A DNA stretch of 64,000 nt, from contig NZ_LMQS01000001.1 of NCBI RefSeq assembly GCF_001424665.1, positions 249,225-313,224 on the forward strand, read 5' to 3'. The translations under genes were made by a program, and so were the position numbers. Position 1 is the stretch's first letter. Every line of letters starts with the position of its first letter. The notes under the pieces were generated by a model that saw only the letters and a program-made list of their open reading frames with translations, had not been told where the DNA came from and did no database searches. Of this stretch, positions 1 to 9,051 are shown in pieces. Source of the DNA: Methylophilus sp. Leaf416 (GTDB taxonomy: Bacteria; Pseudomonadota; Gammaproteobacteria; Burkholderiales; Methylophilaceae).

Positions 1-270
1 TACACAGATCACGCCCAGGCCGAACGGGATGAAGGCATGCGTTCGGGTGGCATGGCAGCCATGACATTGATGCTGGCCGCCAAGGAAATGGGTTATGACA
101 CCTGCCCTATGGATGGCTTTGACTTCGACGCGGTTGGCAAACTGATTAACCTGCCGGCGGACCATGTGCCGGTGATGTTTGTAGTAGTAGGCAAACCACT
201 GGAAGCTGCCAAGCCGCGTAGCGGGCAACTGCCACTAAATGAAGTCGTCATTTACAACCGTTTTGAATAA
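1..270 (+). CDS. nitroreductase family protein (C-terminal part)
   Basis: The reading frame is open from the first base and ends with TAA at 268-270, so the N-terminus lies outside the window. The 89 visible residues run from an ERDEGMRSGGMAAM segment to VVVGKPLE and a terminal VIYNRF. This resembles the C-terminal half of FMN-dependent nitroreductases (NfnB/YdfN-like), in which the Gly-rich stretch contacts the flavin and the VVVGKP strand is conserved. Members reduce nitro compounds or quinones with NAD(P)H in the cytoplasm. The substrate cannot be told from this fragment. Confidence 0.75.
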   Translation, partial: YTDHAQAERDEGMRSGGMAAMTLMLAAKEMGYDTCPMDGFDFDAVGKLINLPADHVPVMFVVVGKPLEAAKPRSGQLPLNEVVIYNRFE

Positions 271-342
271 TTTTGCGTGACTTTGAATAAAGCACGCAGC
301 CTTGATTAGCGATTTAATTAACTATTTTTTGAGAGTTCTTGC

Positions 343-1938
343 ATGTTAGTTGCAAACAATATCACCATGCAGTTTGGATCCAAGCCACTGTTTGAAAACG
401 TTTCCGTTAAATTCGGCGACGGTAACCGCTACGGCCTGATCGGCGCCAACGGTTGCGGTAAATCTACCTTTATGAAGATCCTGGCCGGCGTACTGGAACC
501 TACCAGCGGCAATGTCAGCCTGGATCCCAATGAGCGTATGGCTTTCCTGAAACAGGACCAGTTTGCCTACGAAGACCAGCGTGTGCTGGATGTGGTCATG
601 ATGGGCCACGAACAAATGTGGAAAGCCATGCAGGAGCGTGATGCGATTTACGCCAATCTGGAAGCCACTGAAGACGATTATATGCGCGCCGCCGAACTCG
701 AAGGTGAATTCGCTGAATATGACGGCTACACCGCTGAAGCACGTGCTGGCGAGTTGCTGTTAGGCGTAGGTATTCCTATCGAGCAACATACAGGCCTGAT
801 GAGTGCGGTAGCTCCGGGCTGGAAATTGCGTGTATTACTGGTGCAAGCTTTATTCGCTAATCCAGACGTATTGCTGCTAGATGAACCAACCAACAACCTG
901 GACATCAACACCATCCGCTGGCTGGAAGATATCGTCAACAACCGCGACTGCACCATGGTCATCATTTCGCATGACCGTCACTTCCTGAACCAGGTCTGTA
1001 CGCATACCTGTGATATGGATTACGGCAAAATTACCTCCTACCCAGGTAATTACGACGATTATATGGAGGCCAGTATTGCTGCGCGTAATCAGCAGGCCAA
1101 AGACAATGCCAAAGCCAAACAGCAGATTGCCGATCTGCAGGACTTTGTACGCCGCTTCTCTGCCAACGCGTCTAAAGCCAAACAGGCTACCAGCCGCGCC
1201 AAGCAGATTGATAAAATCAAAGTGGAAGAATTCAAGCCTTCCAGCCGCCAGTATCCATTCATCCGCTTTGAATTCGACGACAGGGAAAAACTGCACCGTA
1301 ACGCGGTAGAGCTGAAAAAGCTCAGTCATGGCTTCGACAAACCATTATTTAACAATGTGGAAATGATGTTTGAAGCCGGTGAGAAAGTCGCGATTATTGG
1401 TGAAAACGGTATTGGCAAAACCACCTTCCTGCGTGCATTGGCCGGCGATTTACAGCCCAAGCATGGTGAAGTGAAATGGGCAGAAAAAGCCAAACTCGGT
1501 TATTTTGCGCAGGACCACGAATACGAGTTTGAAAAAGGTGAAGACCTGTTCGAATGGATGACTGCTCAGCGCCAGCAAGGCGATGATGACAACACTGTGC
1601 GCAGCATGCTGGGCCGTTTGCTGTTCCCTACCGAAGCTACCAAGAAGTCAGTGAAAGTGCTTTCCGGTGGTGAAAAAGGCCGCATGCTGTACGGCAAGCT
1701 GATGCTGGCTAAAACCAATGTGTTGCTGATGGATGAACCGACCAACCACATGGACATGGAATCCATTGAAGCGCTGAATACCGCGCTGGATAAATACAAA
1801 GGCACCCTGTTTTTTGTCAGCCATGACCGTGAATTTGTGAGTTCAATCGCCACGCGCATTATTGAAATCAAGGCTGATGGCATTGTTGATTTCACTGGCA
1901 ATTATGAAGACTACCTGGCCAGCCAAGGGATTGAATAA
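343..1938 (+). CDS. ybiT: ABC-F family ATPase, YbiT type
   Basis: This 531-residue protein has two ABC ATPase domains and no membrane segment, the architecture of ABC-F translation factors. Walker A motifs are GANGCGKST near residue 39 and GENGIGKTT near residue 352. Walker B/DEPTNN and DEPTNH sites and a long charged inter-domain linker (about residues 240-300) are present. Length and N-terminal sequence ([19 protein letters not shown]) agree closely with E. coli YbiT (about 530 aa). ABC-F proteins bind the ribosomal E site and relieve stalling; the exact role of YbiT is not well settled. It stands alone, with a terminator downstream at 2109-2134. Confidence 0.93.
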   Translation: MLVANNITMQFGSKPLFENVSVKFGDGNRYGLIGANGCGKSTFMKILAGVLEPTSGNVSLDPNERMAFLKQDQFAYEDQRVLDVVMMGHEQMWKAMQERDAIYANLEATEDDYMRAAELEGEFAEYDGYTAEARAGELLLGVGIPIEQHTGLMSAVAPGWKLRVLLVQALFANPDVLLLDEPTNNLDINTIRWLEDIVNNRDCTMVIISHDRHFLNQVCTHTCDMDYGKITSYPGNYDDYMEASIAARNQQAKDNAKAKQQIADLQDFVRRFSANASKAKQATSRAKQIDKIKVEEFKPSSRQYPFIRFEFDDREKLHRNAVELKKLSHGFDKPLFNNVEMMFEAGEKVAIIGENGIGKTTFLRALAGDLQPKHGEVKWAEKAKLGYFAQDHEYEFEKGEDLFEWMTAQRQQGDDDNTVRSMLGRLLFPTEATKKSVKVLSGGEKGRMLYGKLMLAKTNVLLMDEPTNHMDMESIEALNTALDKYKGTLFFVSHDREFVSSIATRIIEIKADGIVDFTGNYEDYLASQGIE

Positions 1939-2108
1939 CCCCAGCACCAATCTATTGACTACCTGAGCGAATACCGACGCTGCCTGTGAACTCAAAATAC
2001 CGTGTACTTTGATATTCGTTGGTTGCTCTTCACCTAGCTCACTCATTGGTTGAATGCTTGGAAATGAATAAGTGATACATTCCGATACATAGCCCTCAGC
2101 TCCTGACA

Positions 2109-2134
2109 AACACCCGATACATTCGGGTGTTTTA
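2109..2134 (+). terminator. rho-independent terminator after ybiT
   Basis: A 9-bp stem (AACACCCGA / TCGGGTGTT) with loop TACAT is followed by a short T run. It lies 170 bases after the ybiT stop and ahead of the Spy-like gene. The T tract is short, so termination may be partial. Confidence 0.55.
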
Positions 2135-2179
2135 ATGTCAACATTGCAATTTCGCAATGATGATTGAAAAGGATACATC

Positions 2180-2674
2180 ATGAAATTAAAACAATTGGCT
2201 ATCGCAAGTACTTTGGCTTTGGTATCCATGACTGCCTTAGCAGAGCATGGCGCTACCTGCGGTAAAGGCAAATTCGACAAAACAACCTGGCAAGAGCACC
2301 GCGCAGAACATTTTGAAAAGCACCAGGAAAGATTGCACACCGTGCTGCAACTGACTGCCGCTCAGGAAAGTGCCTGGAATACTTACCAGTCGCAAATCAA
2401 GCCTAAAGACAAAGCTGAACGCCCTGACGTCGCTGCTCTGGAAAAGCTGAACACTGTACAGCGTCTTGATAAAATGGAAGCGCTGGACAAAGAACGCGAT
2501 GCTGAACAAGCACAACGTGCTAAGGCAATCCGTACGTTCTATGCACAGCTGAACGACTCGCAGAAAAAAGTGTTTGATGAGAATGCTTTCCCGCATCCTC
2601 ACCATGGCAGACGCGGTCATGATCATGGCGGCCCTCAGCATGACAAACCACACCACGATAAGCCACAATCATAA
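2180..2674 (+). CDS. Spy/CpxP-like periplasmic protein with His-rich tail
   Basis: The 164-residue product begins with a Sec signal peptide (residues 1-21, cleavage after MTALA). A mostly helical, charged body follows, with an LTAAQ motif at 58-62 and a second LNDSQ near 125. These LTxxQ motifs define the Spy/CpxP family of ATP-independent periplasmic chaperones and envelope-stress sensors. The last 25 residues are unusually rich in His, Gly and Pro (PHPHHGRRGHDHGG), suggesting metal binding. The start is preceded by AAAGGA. It is followed, after a terminator, by a two-component system, which recalls the cpxP-cpxRA layout, though here all genes face the same way. Confidence 0.75.
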   Translation: MKLKQLAIASTLALVSMTALAEHGATCGKGKFDKTTWQEHRAEHFEKHQERLHTVLQLTAAQESAWNTYQSQIKPKDKAERPDVAALEKLNTVQRLDKMEALDKERDAEQAQRAKAIRTFYAQLNDSQKKVFDENAFPHPHHGRRGHDHGGPQHDKPHHDKPQS

Positions 2675-2691
2675 TCACAGGTAATACATAT

Positions 2692-2716
2692 AAACCGGCC
2701 TGAATGGCCGGTTTTG
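2692..2716 (+). terminator. terminator after Spy-like gene
   Basis: The stem AACCGGCC / GGCCGGTT with loop TGAAT runs into TTTT. It separates the Spy-like gene from the response regulator, so the two-component genes probably rely on readthrough or on a promoter of their own. Confidence 0.75.
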
Positions 2717-2755
2717 TGCTCAAATATTTACTTCAACTGACAGAGATACCCAGCG

Positions 2756-3517
2756 ATGACAGAAACCAGCCACGATACCCATGTTCTGGTGGTAGATGAT
2801 GATGACGCAATCCGCGACCTGCTTTGTGATTTTCTGCAGGAAAATCAGCTGAGCACATATCAGGCCGCCAATCATGCGCAAATGTGGCAAGTACTGCAAC
2901 AAAAAGTACCAGATGTCATCATCCTCGATATCAATATGCCGCAACGCAACGGCATAGAACTTTGTCGCGAGCTGCGCGAATCACCCAAGTACCACAGTAT
3001 TCCCATTATCATGCTTACCGCACGTAGTAGCTCGCTGGATACCATCATGGGCCTGGAGACGGGTGCGGATGATTACGTAGCCAAACCGTTCGAGCCATTG
3101 GAACTACTCTCGCGTATACGCAGCGTGATACGCCGTAGCCGTATGGTGGCAGAAAATGCTGGCAAGCAAAGCGAAGAACTGGATAACGGCATTTTGCGCC
3201 AGATTGCGTTTAACGAATGGACGCTGGATATCCAGAACCGCACGCTGATTGATAAATTGAATACCAGCATCCCGCTCTCAAACGCAGAATTCAAGTTTTT
3301 GCGCTTTATGCTGTTACACGCCAACCGCCCGCTTAGCCGTGACCAGTTAATGGAAGAAATGCATGGCCGCGAGGCAGGACCTTTCGACAGATCCATTGAT
3401 TTACAAATTAGCAGGATCAGGCAAAAAATCGAAATCGACAGCAAAAATCCCACTGTGATCAAGACCTTGCGTAATGAAGGTTACCTGCTCACCGCCGATG
3501 TGCGCTATGTCAAATAA
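2756..3517 (+). CDS. OmpR-family response regulator
   Basis: The 253-residue protein has an N-terminal receiver domain (acidic pocket VDDDD near residues 13-17, phospho-acceptor D58 in DVIILDINMP, switch T in MLTARS, K in VAKPFEP). A linker and a C-terminal winged-helix DNA-binding domain follow, with the typical FDRSIDLQISRIRQKIE recognition region near 207-223. It is the OmpR/PhoB type that binds direct repeats at promoters. It lies 14 bases upstream of its cognate histidine kinase and downstream of the Spy-like gene. The combination suggests an envelope-stress or metal-stress response, but the signal is unknown. Confidence 0.92.
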   Translation: MTETSHDTHVLVVDDDDAIRDLLCDFLQENQLSTYQAANHAQMWQVLQQKVPDVIILDINMPQRNGIELCRELRESPKYHSIPIIMLTARSSSLDTIMGLETGADDYVAKPFEPLELLSRIRSVIRRSRMVAENAGKQSEELDNGILRQIAFNEWTLDIQNRTLIDKLNTSIPLSNAEFKFLRFMLLHANRPLSRDQLMEEMHGREAGPFDRSIDLQISRIRQKIEIDSKNPTVIKTLRNEGYLLTADVRYVK

Positions 3518-3531
3518 AGGGACCTGACGAT

Positions 3532-4911
3532 ATGCTGAAAAATCTGTTAGGAGCCATGTCAGTCAGGATTTTCCTGATAGCCGTCATTGGCATCCTGCTC
3601 ACCGCCACAGTCGTCAATGTGCTGGGCCAGCGTGATTCACGTGTCAACGAATCCCGTCTGCGCGACCAGTTTGCGTTTGACCGCATCGAAAGCATGATCC
3701 GCATCCTGGAAATCACCGTGCCCGAAAAGCGTTCTGAAATCCAGGATGTATTCAAGCGTATGGGCAGCAGTTTAAAGCTCGGCGCCGTGCCTCCAAAAAA
3801 CGTACCTGCCTTACCGGCAGAACTGGAAAACCTGAATACCCTGCTAGTACCTGAAATTGCCGATGTGATCAGCATCACCACCCAGGGCCGCTGTAGTGCA
3901 CGTAACCGTCCGCCTGAACCCCCACGTGAATTTGGCCCGCCACCACCTCAACCAGGCTATTGTCTGGCGGTATACACACATTTGCAGGACAACACACCCG
4001 TATTAATCCAGCTACGCTATGGCGGGCATCGGCCACCACCAGGCCACCCGCCTGAGCGTAATCCGCTTGCCTTCGTGCTGGCGTTACTGGGGCTGATCAG
4101 CATTATCTGGGTGGTTGCCTCCGTGGCAACACAACCATTACGCAAACTGGCAAACGCCGCACTGCAACTGGCGCACAACATAGAAAATCCGCCGTTGCCG
4201 GAGAATCAGGGGTCAACTGAAGTACGCCATGCTGCCAAAGCCTTCAATGAAATGCAGCGCAGCATCCTCAAGCATGTGCAGGAACGTGGCTTTATCCTCG
4301 GCGCAATCGCGCATGACCTGCAAACGCCGTTGACGCGTTTACGCTTGCGCCTGGAGAAAGTCAAAGACGCAGAACTCAAGCAAAGCCTGGTCAACGACCT
4401 GACCGCAACGCAGGAAATGGTGCGTGAAGGCCTGGACTTTGCAAGACTATGCAGCGAGAACGTCGATAAAAACCGGGTAGACCTCACGGCCCTGGCGACT
4501 GCTGTCTGCGATGATTTTGAAGAAGCAGGACATGCTATCCATAAAACCCTGCCCGACGAAGCCATCACCATCATGGGCTCGGCACACCTGCTTACACGCT
4601 GCCTGAACAACCTGTTAAATAACGCCATTCATTATGCACAATCGCCTACCCTCACCATTCAGGTGAAAGCGTCTCGCGTACTATGCACTATCTCGGACGA
4701 AGGCCCGGGCATTCCGGCACAAGAGCTTGATAATGTGCTGGAACCCTTCAGAAGGCTGGAAGATTCACGCTCCAGACATACTGGCGGTACAGGTCTAGGT
4801 TTATCCATTGCGCGCATGATTGTTGAAAAACACGGTGGTAGTATGACCTTGAGCAATAAACCGTCACCTGAATCAGGGTTAGTGGTGCAAATCGATTTGC
4901 CTTTGAACTGA
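3532..4911 (+). CDS. sensor histidine kinase, EnvZ/CpxA-like
   Basis: This 459-residue inner-membrane kinase has TM1 at about residues 10-31, a periplasmic sensor of about 145 residues, TM2 at about 178-200, a HAMP linker, the H box with H261 (AIAHDLQTPLTRL), the N box NNLLNNAIHYA, and ATP-lid motifs DEGPGI and GGTGLGLSI. The sensor domain contains a striking proline-rich stretch with only two cysteines, C121 and C144, and several His-Pro clusters (HRPPPGHPPE) near TM2. These features suggest redox or metal sensing, which is inference. It is cotranscribed with the preceding regulator. Confidence 0.92.
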   Translation: MLKNLLGAMSVRIFLIAVIGILLTATVVNVLGQRDSRVNESRLRDQFAFDRIESMIRILEITVPEKRSEIQDVFKRMGSSLKLGAVPPKNVPALPAELENLNTLLVPEIADVISITTQGRCSARNRPPEPPREFGPPPPQPGYCLAVYTHLQDNTPVLIQLRYGGHRPPPGHPPERNPLAFVLALLGLISIIWVVASVATQPLRKLANAALQLAHNIENPPLPENQGSTEVRHAAKAFNEMQRSILKHVQERGFILGAIAHDLQTPLTRLRLRLEKVKDAELKQSLVNDLTATQEMVREGLDFARLCSENVDKNRVDLTALATAVCDDFEEAGHAIHKTLPDEAITIMGSAHLLTRCLNNLLNNAIHYAQSPTLTIQVKASRVLCTISDEGPGIPAQELDNVLEPFRRLEDSRSRHTGGTGLGLSIARMIVEKHGGSMTLSNKPSPESGLVVQIDLPLN

Positions 4912-4995
4912 ATTTAGAGCTTAAGTATCTATTGAATCAGTGCGTTAGCAAGGTGTAGACTAGCGCCCTTTCAGTATTCTATTGCTGCGAAAAAC

Positions 4996-5086
4996 GGAGA
5001 AGTGGCAGAGCTGGTTGAATGTACCTGACTCGAAATCAGGCATACGTGAAAGCGTATCGAGGGTTCGAATCCCTCCTTCTCCGCCA
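4996..5086 (+). tRNA. tRNA-Ser (anticodon CGA)
   Basis: A complete class-II cloverleaf can be folded. The acceptor stem is GGAGAAG / CTTCTCC, the anticodon stem CCTGA / TCAGG with loop CTCGAAA (anticodon CGA), followed by a long variable arm (CATACGTGAAAGCGTAT) and the T arm GGGTTCGAATCCC. Discriminator G and an encoded CCA end the gene at 5084-5086. The long variable arm is characteristic of serine tRNA. Confidence 0.97.
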
Positions 5087-5654
5087 AAATTATTTGGCTA
5101 AAATTTAGCTGCAGGAAAGAGTCTTTCGGTAATTTCCGTTGATCAATTTTGAGTGGGCTCAATACATACTTAATCAACTCAGGAAGAACTCCCACGTACA
5201 CAATTAATGATTCCCTGCATTCTAGCTAAGGGCTTTTTTGCCAACTAGGACGGATTGAAATGAGGTTGTTATTTGTTTCAAGCTGTGGTGAATCAGCCCC
5301 ATCCCCGATTTAACAGGTATTTCCGAGTTTATAAGGCATCTTTTACAGGATGCCTTTTTCTATTATGGGACTGGACGTTTAAGTTTTGCCCCATATCACG
5401 ACCTTTTTAAAGTAAAAAAATTTTTCCTCTACAGCCCATTCAAAAGCTGCCTACGTAGTTTAACGTATTAATAAACAACAGCTTAGGTGCGAGCATAGTG
5501 CCATAAACTAACACTTTAACAAGCTTGGCTGATGGTTAGCCTATGCAGTAATCACTTAGCATACAACCCGCCATCGCCCCACGACCATCCATTCAGAACC
5601 TGGCGGTTTTGATAAAAGTTTTTATGTATTTTTAACTCAGTGGAGTCTTTCAAA
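5087..5654. other. long intergenic region, no protein gene recognised
   Basis: Between tRNA-Ser and the amidase gene there is about 570 bp without a credible coding region. It holds a clear intrinsic terminator at 5333-5359, which is too far from the tRNA (about 250 bp) to be an obvious tRNA terminator, so an unannotated short RNA may end there. The last 250 bp are AT-rich and presumably carry the promoter for the downstream amidase. I could not fix a -35/-10 pair. Confidence 0.5.
5333..5359 (+). terminator. rho-independent terminator without an obvious gene
   Basis: The stem AGGCATC / GATGCCT with loop TTTTACAG is followed by TTTTTC. It ends either a long tRNA-Ser precursor or an unrecognised small RNA. 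Confidence 0.7.
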
Positions 5655-7112
5655 ATGGCGGAACATACTTGCAGTCCCGGTTGTAATCATGGCATCACCC
5701 CGGAAAACGAGGGGTTGATCAAAGAAGAGTTTCACGAAGCTCGAAGATCATTTTTGAAAGATGCGTTTGCTGTTGGCAGCAGCACGGCCGCCTTGGGAGC
5801 ATTGGGAATTACCATGTCGCAAAGTGCGTTTGCACAAAGCCCAAAAGTAGGCGCCGGTGCAGGGCGTGCCAGCCATTATTATGTGCCAGCCAATGACAAA
5901 ACCGTTCACTGGGGCTTTTTCAGTAAATCCCTCAAGCCATTGATCGAGGTTGAGTCCGGTGACTATGTCACGCTGGAAACCCTCACCCACCATGCCAATG
6001 ACGACGCCGAGCGTATGGTGCGCGGTGACCCTGGTGCAGAAAGCGTGTTTTACTGGGACAGTAAGCGCAAAGGCGTGGACCGCCGCGGCATTGGTGCGAT
6101 GAATGCCAAAGTGGGCGCAGGTGGCGGTTTGGGCGTGCATATCTGTACAGGACCTGTTGCCATCAAGGGTGCTGAACCAGGCGATATACTGGAAGTACGT
6201 ATTGTAGATGTCACCCCAAGAGCCAGTGCCAATCCACTTTACAAAGGCAAGGCGTTTGGCAGTAATGCGGCAGCCTGGTGGGGATTTCATTATGGCGACA
6301 CGGTGGAAGAACCCAAGAAACGCGAGGTCATCACTATTTATGAAGTCGATGCCACGGGTGAAAGAAACTACGCCAGTGCGGTGTATAACTTTCGCTGGAC
6401 ACCGCAGACCGACCCTTTTGGCGTGGTGCACCCGATTATTGATTACCCTGGTGTACCGGTGGACCACAAAACCATACAGGAAAACCACAATGTGCTTAAA
6501 AACGTGCGGGTGCCTATCCGTCCGCACTTTGGCACCATGGGCGTGGCGCCTGCCGAAGCGGATATGGTCAACTCCATTCCGCCCAGTTATACCGGCGGCA
6601 ATATAGATAACTGGCGCATAGGCAAAGGCGCTACCTTGTACTACCCTGTTTCGGTTAGCGGTGGATTATTCTCTGTAGGCGACCCCCATGCTTCACAGGG
6701 CGATTCCGAACTCTGTGGAACCGCGATCGAATGTTCACTCACCGGAACATTCCAGCTGATTTTGCACAAAAAAGCCAGCCTGCCAGGCACCCCTCTGGAA
6801 AGCCTGAAGTATCCATTGCTGGAAACGCAGGATGAATGGTTGCTGCATGGCTTTAGCTATCCTAATTATTTGGCAGACTTGGGCGCGGATGCGCAGAACA
6901 GTATTTTTGCCAAGTCATCAGTAGATTTGGCTTTGCGTGATGCCTATCGAAAAATGCGTGACTTCCTGATGAGCACGCAGGGATTGACTGAGGATGAGGC
7001 CATTTCACTGATGTCGATTGCGGTAGATTTCGGGATTACCCAGGTAGTCGATGGCAACTGGGGCGTGCATGCTTTGGTGAAAAAAAGTATTTTCCCGCCA
7101 CGCAAAACCTGA
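5655..7112 (+). CDS. Tat-exported acetamidase/formamidase family protein
   Basis: I chose ATG 5655 (485 aa) over the GTG at 5640, because GGAG at 5642-5645 gives a 9-base spacing to the ATG. Residues 1-28 are a Cys-containing leader (CSPGC). They are followed by a twin-arginine signal, RRSFLK at 30-35, and a hydrophobic stretch ending in SAFA, so the enzyme should be exported folded through Tat. The mature part matches the acetamidase/formamidase (FmdA/AmdA) family: GDYVTLETLTHHAND, the VHICTGPV strand, the RPHFGTMGVAP motif and the GDPHASQGDSELCGTAIE metal/active-site region. Cytosolic FmdA of methylotrophs hydrolyses formamide; an exported member suggests another amide or a periplasmic step. 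No urtABCDE or fmdC partner is near. Confidence 0.85.
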   Translation: MAEHTCSPGCNHGITPENEGLIKEEFHEARRSFLKDAFAVGSSTAALGALGITMSQSAFAQSPKVGAGAGRASHYYVPANDKTVHWGFFSKSLKPLIEVESGDYVTLETLTHHANDDAERMVRGDPGAESVFYWDSKRKGVDRRGIGAMNAKVGAGGGLGVHICTGPVAIKGAEPGDILEVRIVDVTPRASANPLYKGKAFGSNAAAWWGFHYGDTVEEPKKREVITIYEVDATGERNYASAVYNFRWTPQTDPFGVVHPIIDYPGVPVDHKTIQENHNVLKNVRVPIRPHFGTMGVAPAEADMVNSIPPSYTGGNIDNWRIGKGATLYYPVSVSGGLFSVGDPHASQGDSELCGTAIECSLTGTFQLILHKKASLPGTPLESLKYPLLETQDEWLLHGFSYPNYLADLGADAQNSIFAKSSVDLALRDAYRKMRDFLMSTQGLTEDEAISLMSIAVDFGITQVVDGNWGVHALVKKSIFPPRKT

Positions 7113-7178
7113 TTGAAGTGCTGGTAACTAACAGGGACAAAACACCATCCCTGTTATCTCAGGTGTTTAAATACAAAC

Positions 7179-7215
7179 AAGCCGGTTGTTTTGCACATGG
7201 CTAAACAACCGGCTT
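7179..7215 (-). terminator. hairpin between convergent amidase and hpt genes
   Basis: A 13-bp perfect stem (AAGCCGGTTGTTT / AAACAACCGGCTT) lies between convergent genes. On the minus strand it is followed by a T-rich stretch, so it most likely terminates the galU-hpt transcript. On the plus strand the T run is missing. A weaker hairpin (AACAGGGA / TCCCTGTT, 7130-7155) lies nearer the amidase stop. Confidence 0.6.
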
Positions 7216-7245
7216 CTGGATTCAGAAAATTGAATGTTCACTGCT

Positions 7246-7791
7246 TTACTTTAACGCACGAATCTCAGGCAAATTTCTCCACCAGCCATAGACATCCATG
7301 CCACAGCCAAACACATAACGGTTTGGCACCGTTAAGCCAACTACATCCGCTTGCAGCGGTTTGACACAACCATTATCTTTATCAGCCAGTACGGCAGTCA
7401 ATACCTGTGTGGCACCTGCTTTCTGGCAATACTGCACGACTTCTGCCAGGGTAATACCTTCATCCAGAATATCATCGAGTACGACCACTGTTTGTGCAGT
7501 CATATCAAACTCAGGCTCCTTGGCCCAGACGATTTCACTTCCTGACGTGCCATGATAGCGATTGGCTTGCAGGTAATCGAGGCGCGCTGGCAGTTGCAGC
7601 CTTTGCATTAACTGGCCTGCCAGGTAAAGTCCGCCGCGCATCACACACAATAGTAATATTGACTGGCCAGCCAGTTTATCGTGCAATTCTTGCGCTATCT
7701 GATCCAGTGCCTTGGTGACATCAGCTTCGGTAAAGACGATGTCAGAATGTGCAAGCCAGTAGTCTGGCGACTGGTTATCGGGATCTTGCAT
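7246..7791 (-). CDS. hpt: hypoxanthine-guanine phosphoribosyltransferase
   Basis: The 181-residue product (ATG at 7791; a TTG six bases upstream is a less likely start) is a type I phosphoribosyltransferase. The PRPP-binding motif VVVLDDILDEGITLAE is near residues 99-114, the LLCVMRGGLYLAGQL segment precedes it, and the C-terminal FGCGMDVYGWWRNLPEI matches the purine-binding end of HGPRTases. It salvages hypoxanthine or guanine to IMP or GMP. The gene starts 13 bases after the galU stop and is probably cotranscribed with it. Confidence 0.88.
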   Translation of the reverse strand: MQDPDNQSPDYWLAHSDIVFTEADVTKALDQIAQELHDKLAGQSILLLCVMRGGLYLAGQLMQRLQLPARLDYLQANRYHGTSGSEIVWAKEPEFDMTAQTVVVLDDILDEGITLAEVVQYCQKAGATQVLTAVLADKDNGCVKPLQADVVGLTVPNRYVFGCGMDVYGWWRNLPEIRALK

Positions 7792-7804
7792 GATCAAAAG
7801 CTGG

Positions 7805-8674
7805 TTAGATAGCCAGGGTTTTCAGGTATTCCCTGAAGCTGCCGGAAATTTCATCATGCTGCAATGCCAGTTCAACGTTGGCTTGCATAAAGCCCAGCTT
7901 GCTGCCGCAATCATAGCGTTTACCTTTGTAGCGGTAGGCTTTAACTTTTTCAAATTCCATCAAGGCAGCAATACCGTCAGTCAGTTGAATTTCACCACCC
8001 TTGCCTGGTTTAACTTTTTCCAGGCACTCAAAAATACGTGGCGATAATACATAACGGCCAACGACTGCCAGGTTAGAAGGCGCCTCTTCCGGTTTTGGTT
8101 TTTCAACCATGCCTTTGACCAATAACAGATCATCAGTTTCTGCAACCGCGTCCACTATGCCATAGCTGCTGGTTTCTTCTGGAGCAACGGTTTCAATACC
8201 CAGGATAGAACATTGATTTTGCTCATAGACATCAACCATTTGTTTGGTAATCGATACATCACCGCACAGTAAGTCATCGGCTAACAATACGGCAAACGGC
8301 TCATCACCCACGACTGGTTTGGCGCATAACACCGCATGACCTAAACCCAACGCTTGTGACTGGCGGATAAATACGCAGCTGACCCCTTTAGGCAAAATGC
8401 TATGCACGATATCCAGTAATTTTTGTTTACCTGCAGCTTCCAGCTCAGCTTCGAGCTCGTAAGCTTTGTCAAAGTGATCGGCAATTGAGCGTTTATTACG
8501 CCCGGTGATGAAAATCAGTTCGGTGGCGCCCGCTGCAATAGCTTCTTCAGCAGCATATTGAATCAATGGCTTATCAACCACAGGCAACATTTCCTTAGGG
8601 CTGGCTTTGGTTGCCGGCAAGAAACGTGTGCCTAATCCGGCAACTGGAAATACTGCTTTTGTAATTTTTTTCAT
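7805..8674 (-). CDS. galU: UTP-glucose-1-phosphate uridylyltransferase
   Basis: At 289 residues this is the usual length for GalU. The nucleotidyltransferase signature [19 protein letters not shown] (residues 10-28) carries the UTP-binding Gly-rich loop and catalytic Arg/Lys. Other conserved segments are [49 protein letters not shown] and [12 protein letters not shown]. It makes UDP-glucose for envelope polysaccharides and trehalose. A start ATG at 8674 follows AGGATACGACC. It leads the galU-hpt unit. Confidence 0.96.
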   Translation of the reverse strand: MKKITKAVFPVAGLGTRFLPATKASPKEMLPVVDKPLIQYAAEEAIAAGATELIFITGRNKRSIADHFDKAYELEAELEAAGKQKLLDIVHSILPKGVSCVFIRQSQALGLGHAVLCAKPVVGDEPFAVLLADDLLCGDVSITKQMVDVYEQNQCSILGIETVAPEETSSYGIVDAVAETDDLLLVKGMVEKPKPEEAPSNLAVVGRYVLSPRIFECLEKVKPGKGGEIQLTDGIAALMEFEKVKAYRYKGKRYDCGSKLGFMQANVELALQHDEISGSFREYLKTLAI

Positions 8675-8754
8675 GGTCGTATCCTAAAAAATTTCTAGTT
8701 TTAAATAATAAATAATCAGTAAAAGTGATCAATCATCAAAAAAATAATCTGGTA

Positions 8755-9051
8755 TTAAAGCTGTGTCATAGATTTCATTTTTGGAGATTTCATTTTGAGT
8801 GACTGCAATTTTAACAAAAGAACACCACCTGCAAGTAACGCTGTAATCGCATTGGCGATGATCACCGGCCAATCGCCAATTAAAAGCCCGTACACCAGCC
8901 ATAAAATAACGCCTAGCGTGAAAATTGTATACATAGGCAACGATATCCCGCTTAAATCACGCGTGCGCCAGGATTTGATGACTTGCGGCACAAATGCTAC
9001 CGTAGTGCACATCGCCGCTACCGAACCAATACAGGTGTTTAGTAAACTCAT
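8755..9051 (-). CDS. SemiSWEET sugar transporter
   Basis: The 98-residue protein has three membrane helices, the architecture of a SemiSWEET (half-SWEET, MtN3/PQ-loop) that works as a dimer. The PQ signature [17 protein letters not shown] is at about residues 21-37, with the expected [19 protein letters not shown] second helix. Family members facilitate diffusion of sugars such as sucrose or glucose. Its ATG overlaps the uvrB TGA (ATGA at 9048-9051), so translation is coupled to uvrB. The C-terminus holds a short repeated [12 protein letters not shown] stretch. Confidence 0.88.
   Translation of the reverse strand: MSLLNTCIGSVAAMCTTVAFVPQVIKSWRTRDLSGISLPMYTIFTLGVILWLVYGLLIGDWPVIIANAITALLAGGVLLLKLQSLKMKSPKMKSMTQL

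Noticed and set aside
877-1329. 150-codon minus-strand frame opposite ybiT
   Set aside because: It is fully antisense to a well-conserved ABC-F gene and has no family resemblance.
5748-6527. 259-codon minus-strand frame opposite the amidase gene
   Set aside because: It is antisense to a conserved enzyme, His/Arg-rich in the way of shadow frames, and lacks any ribosome site.
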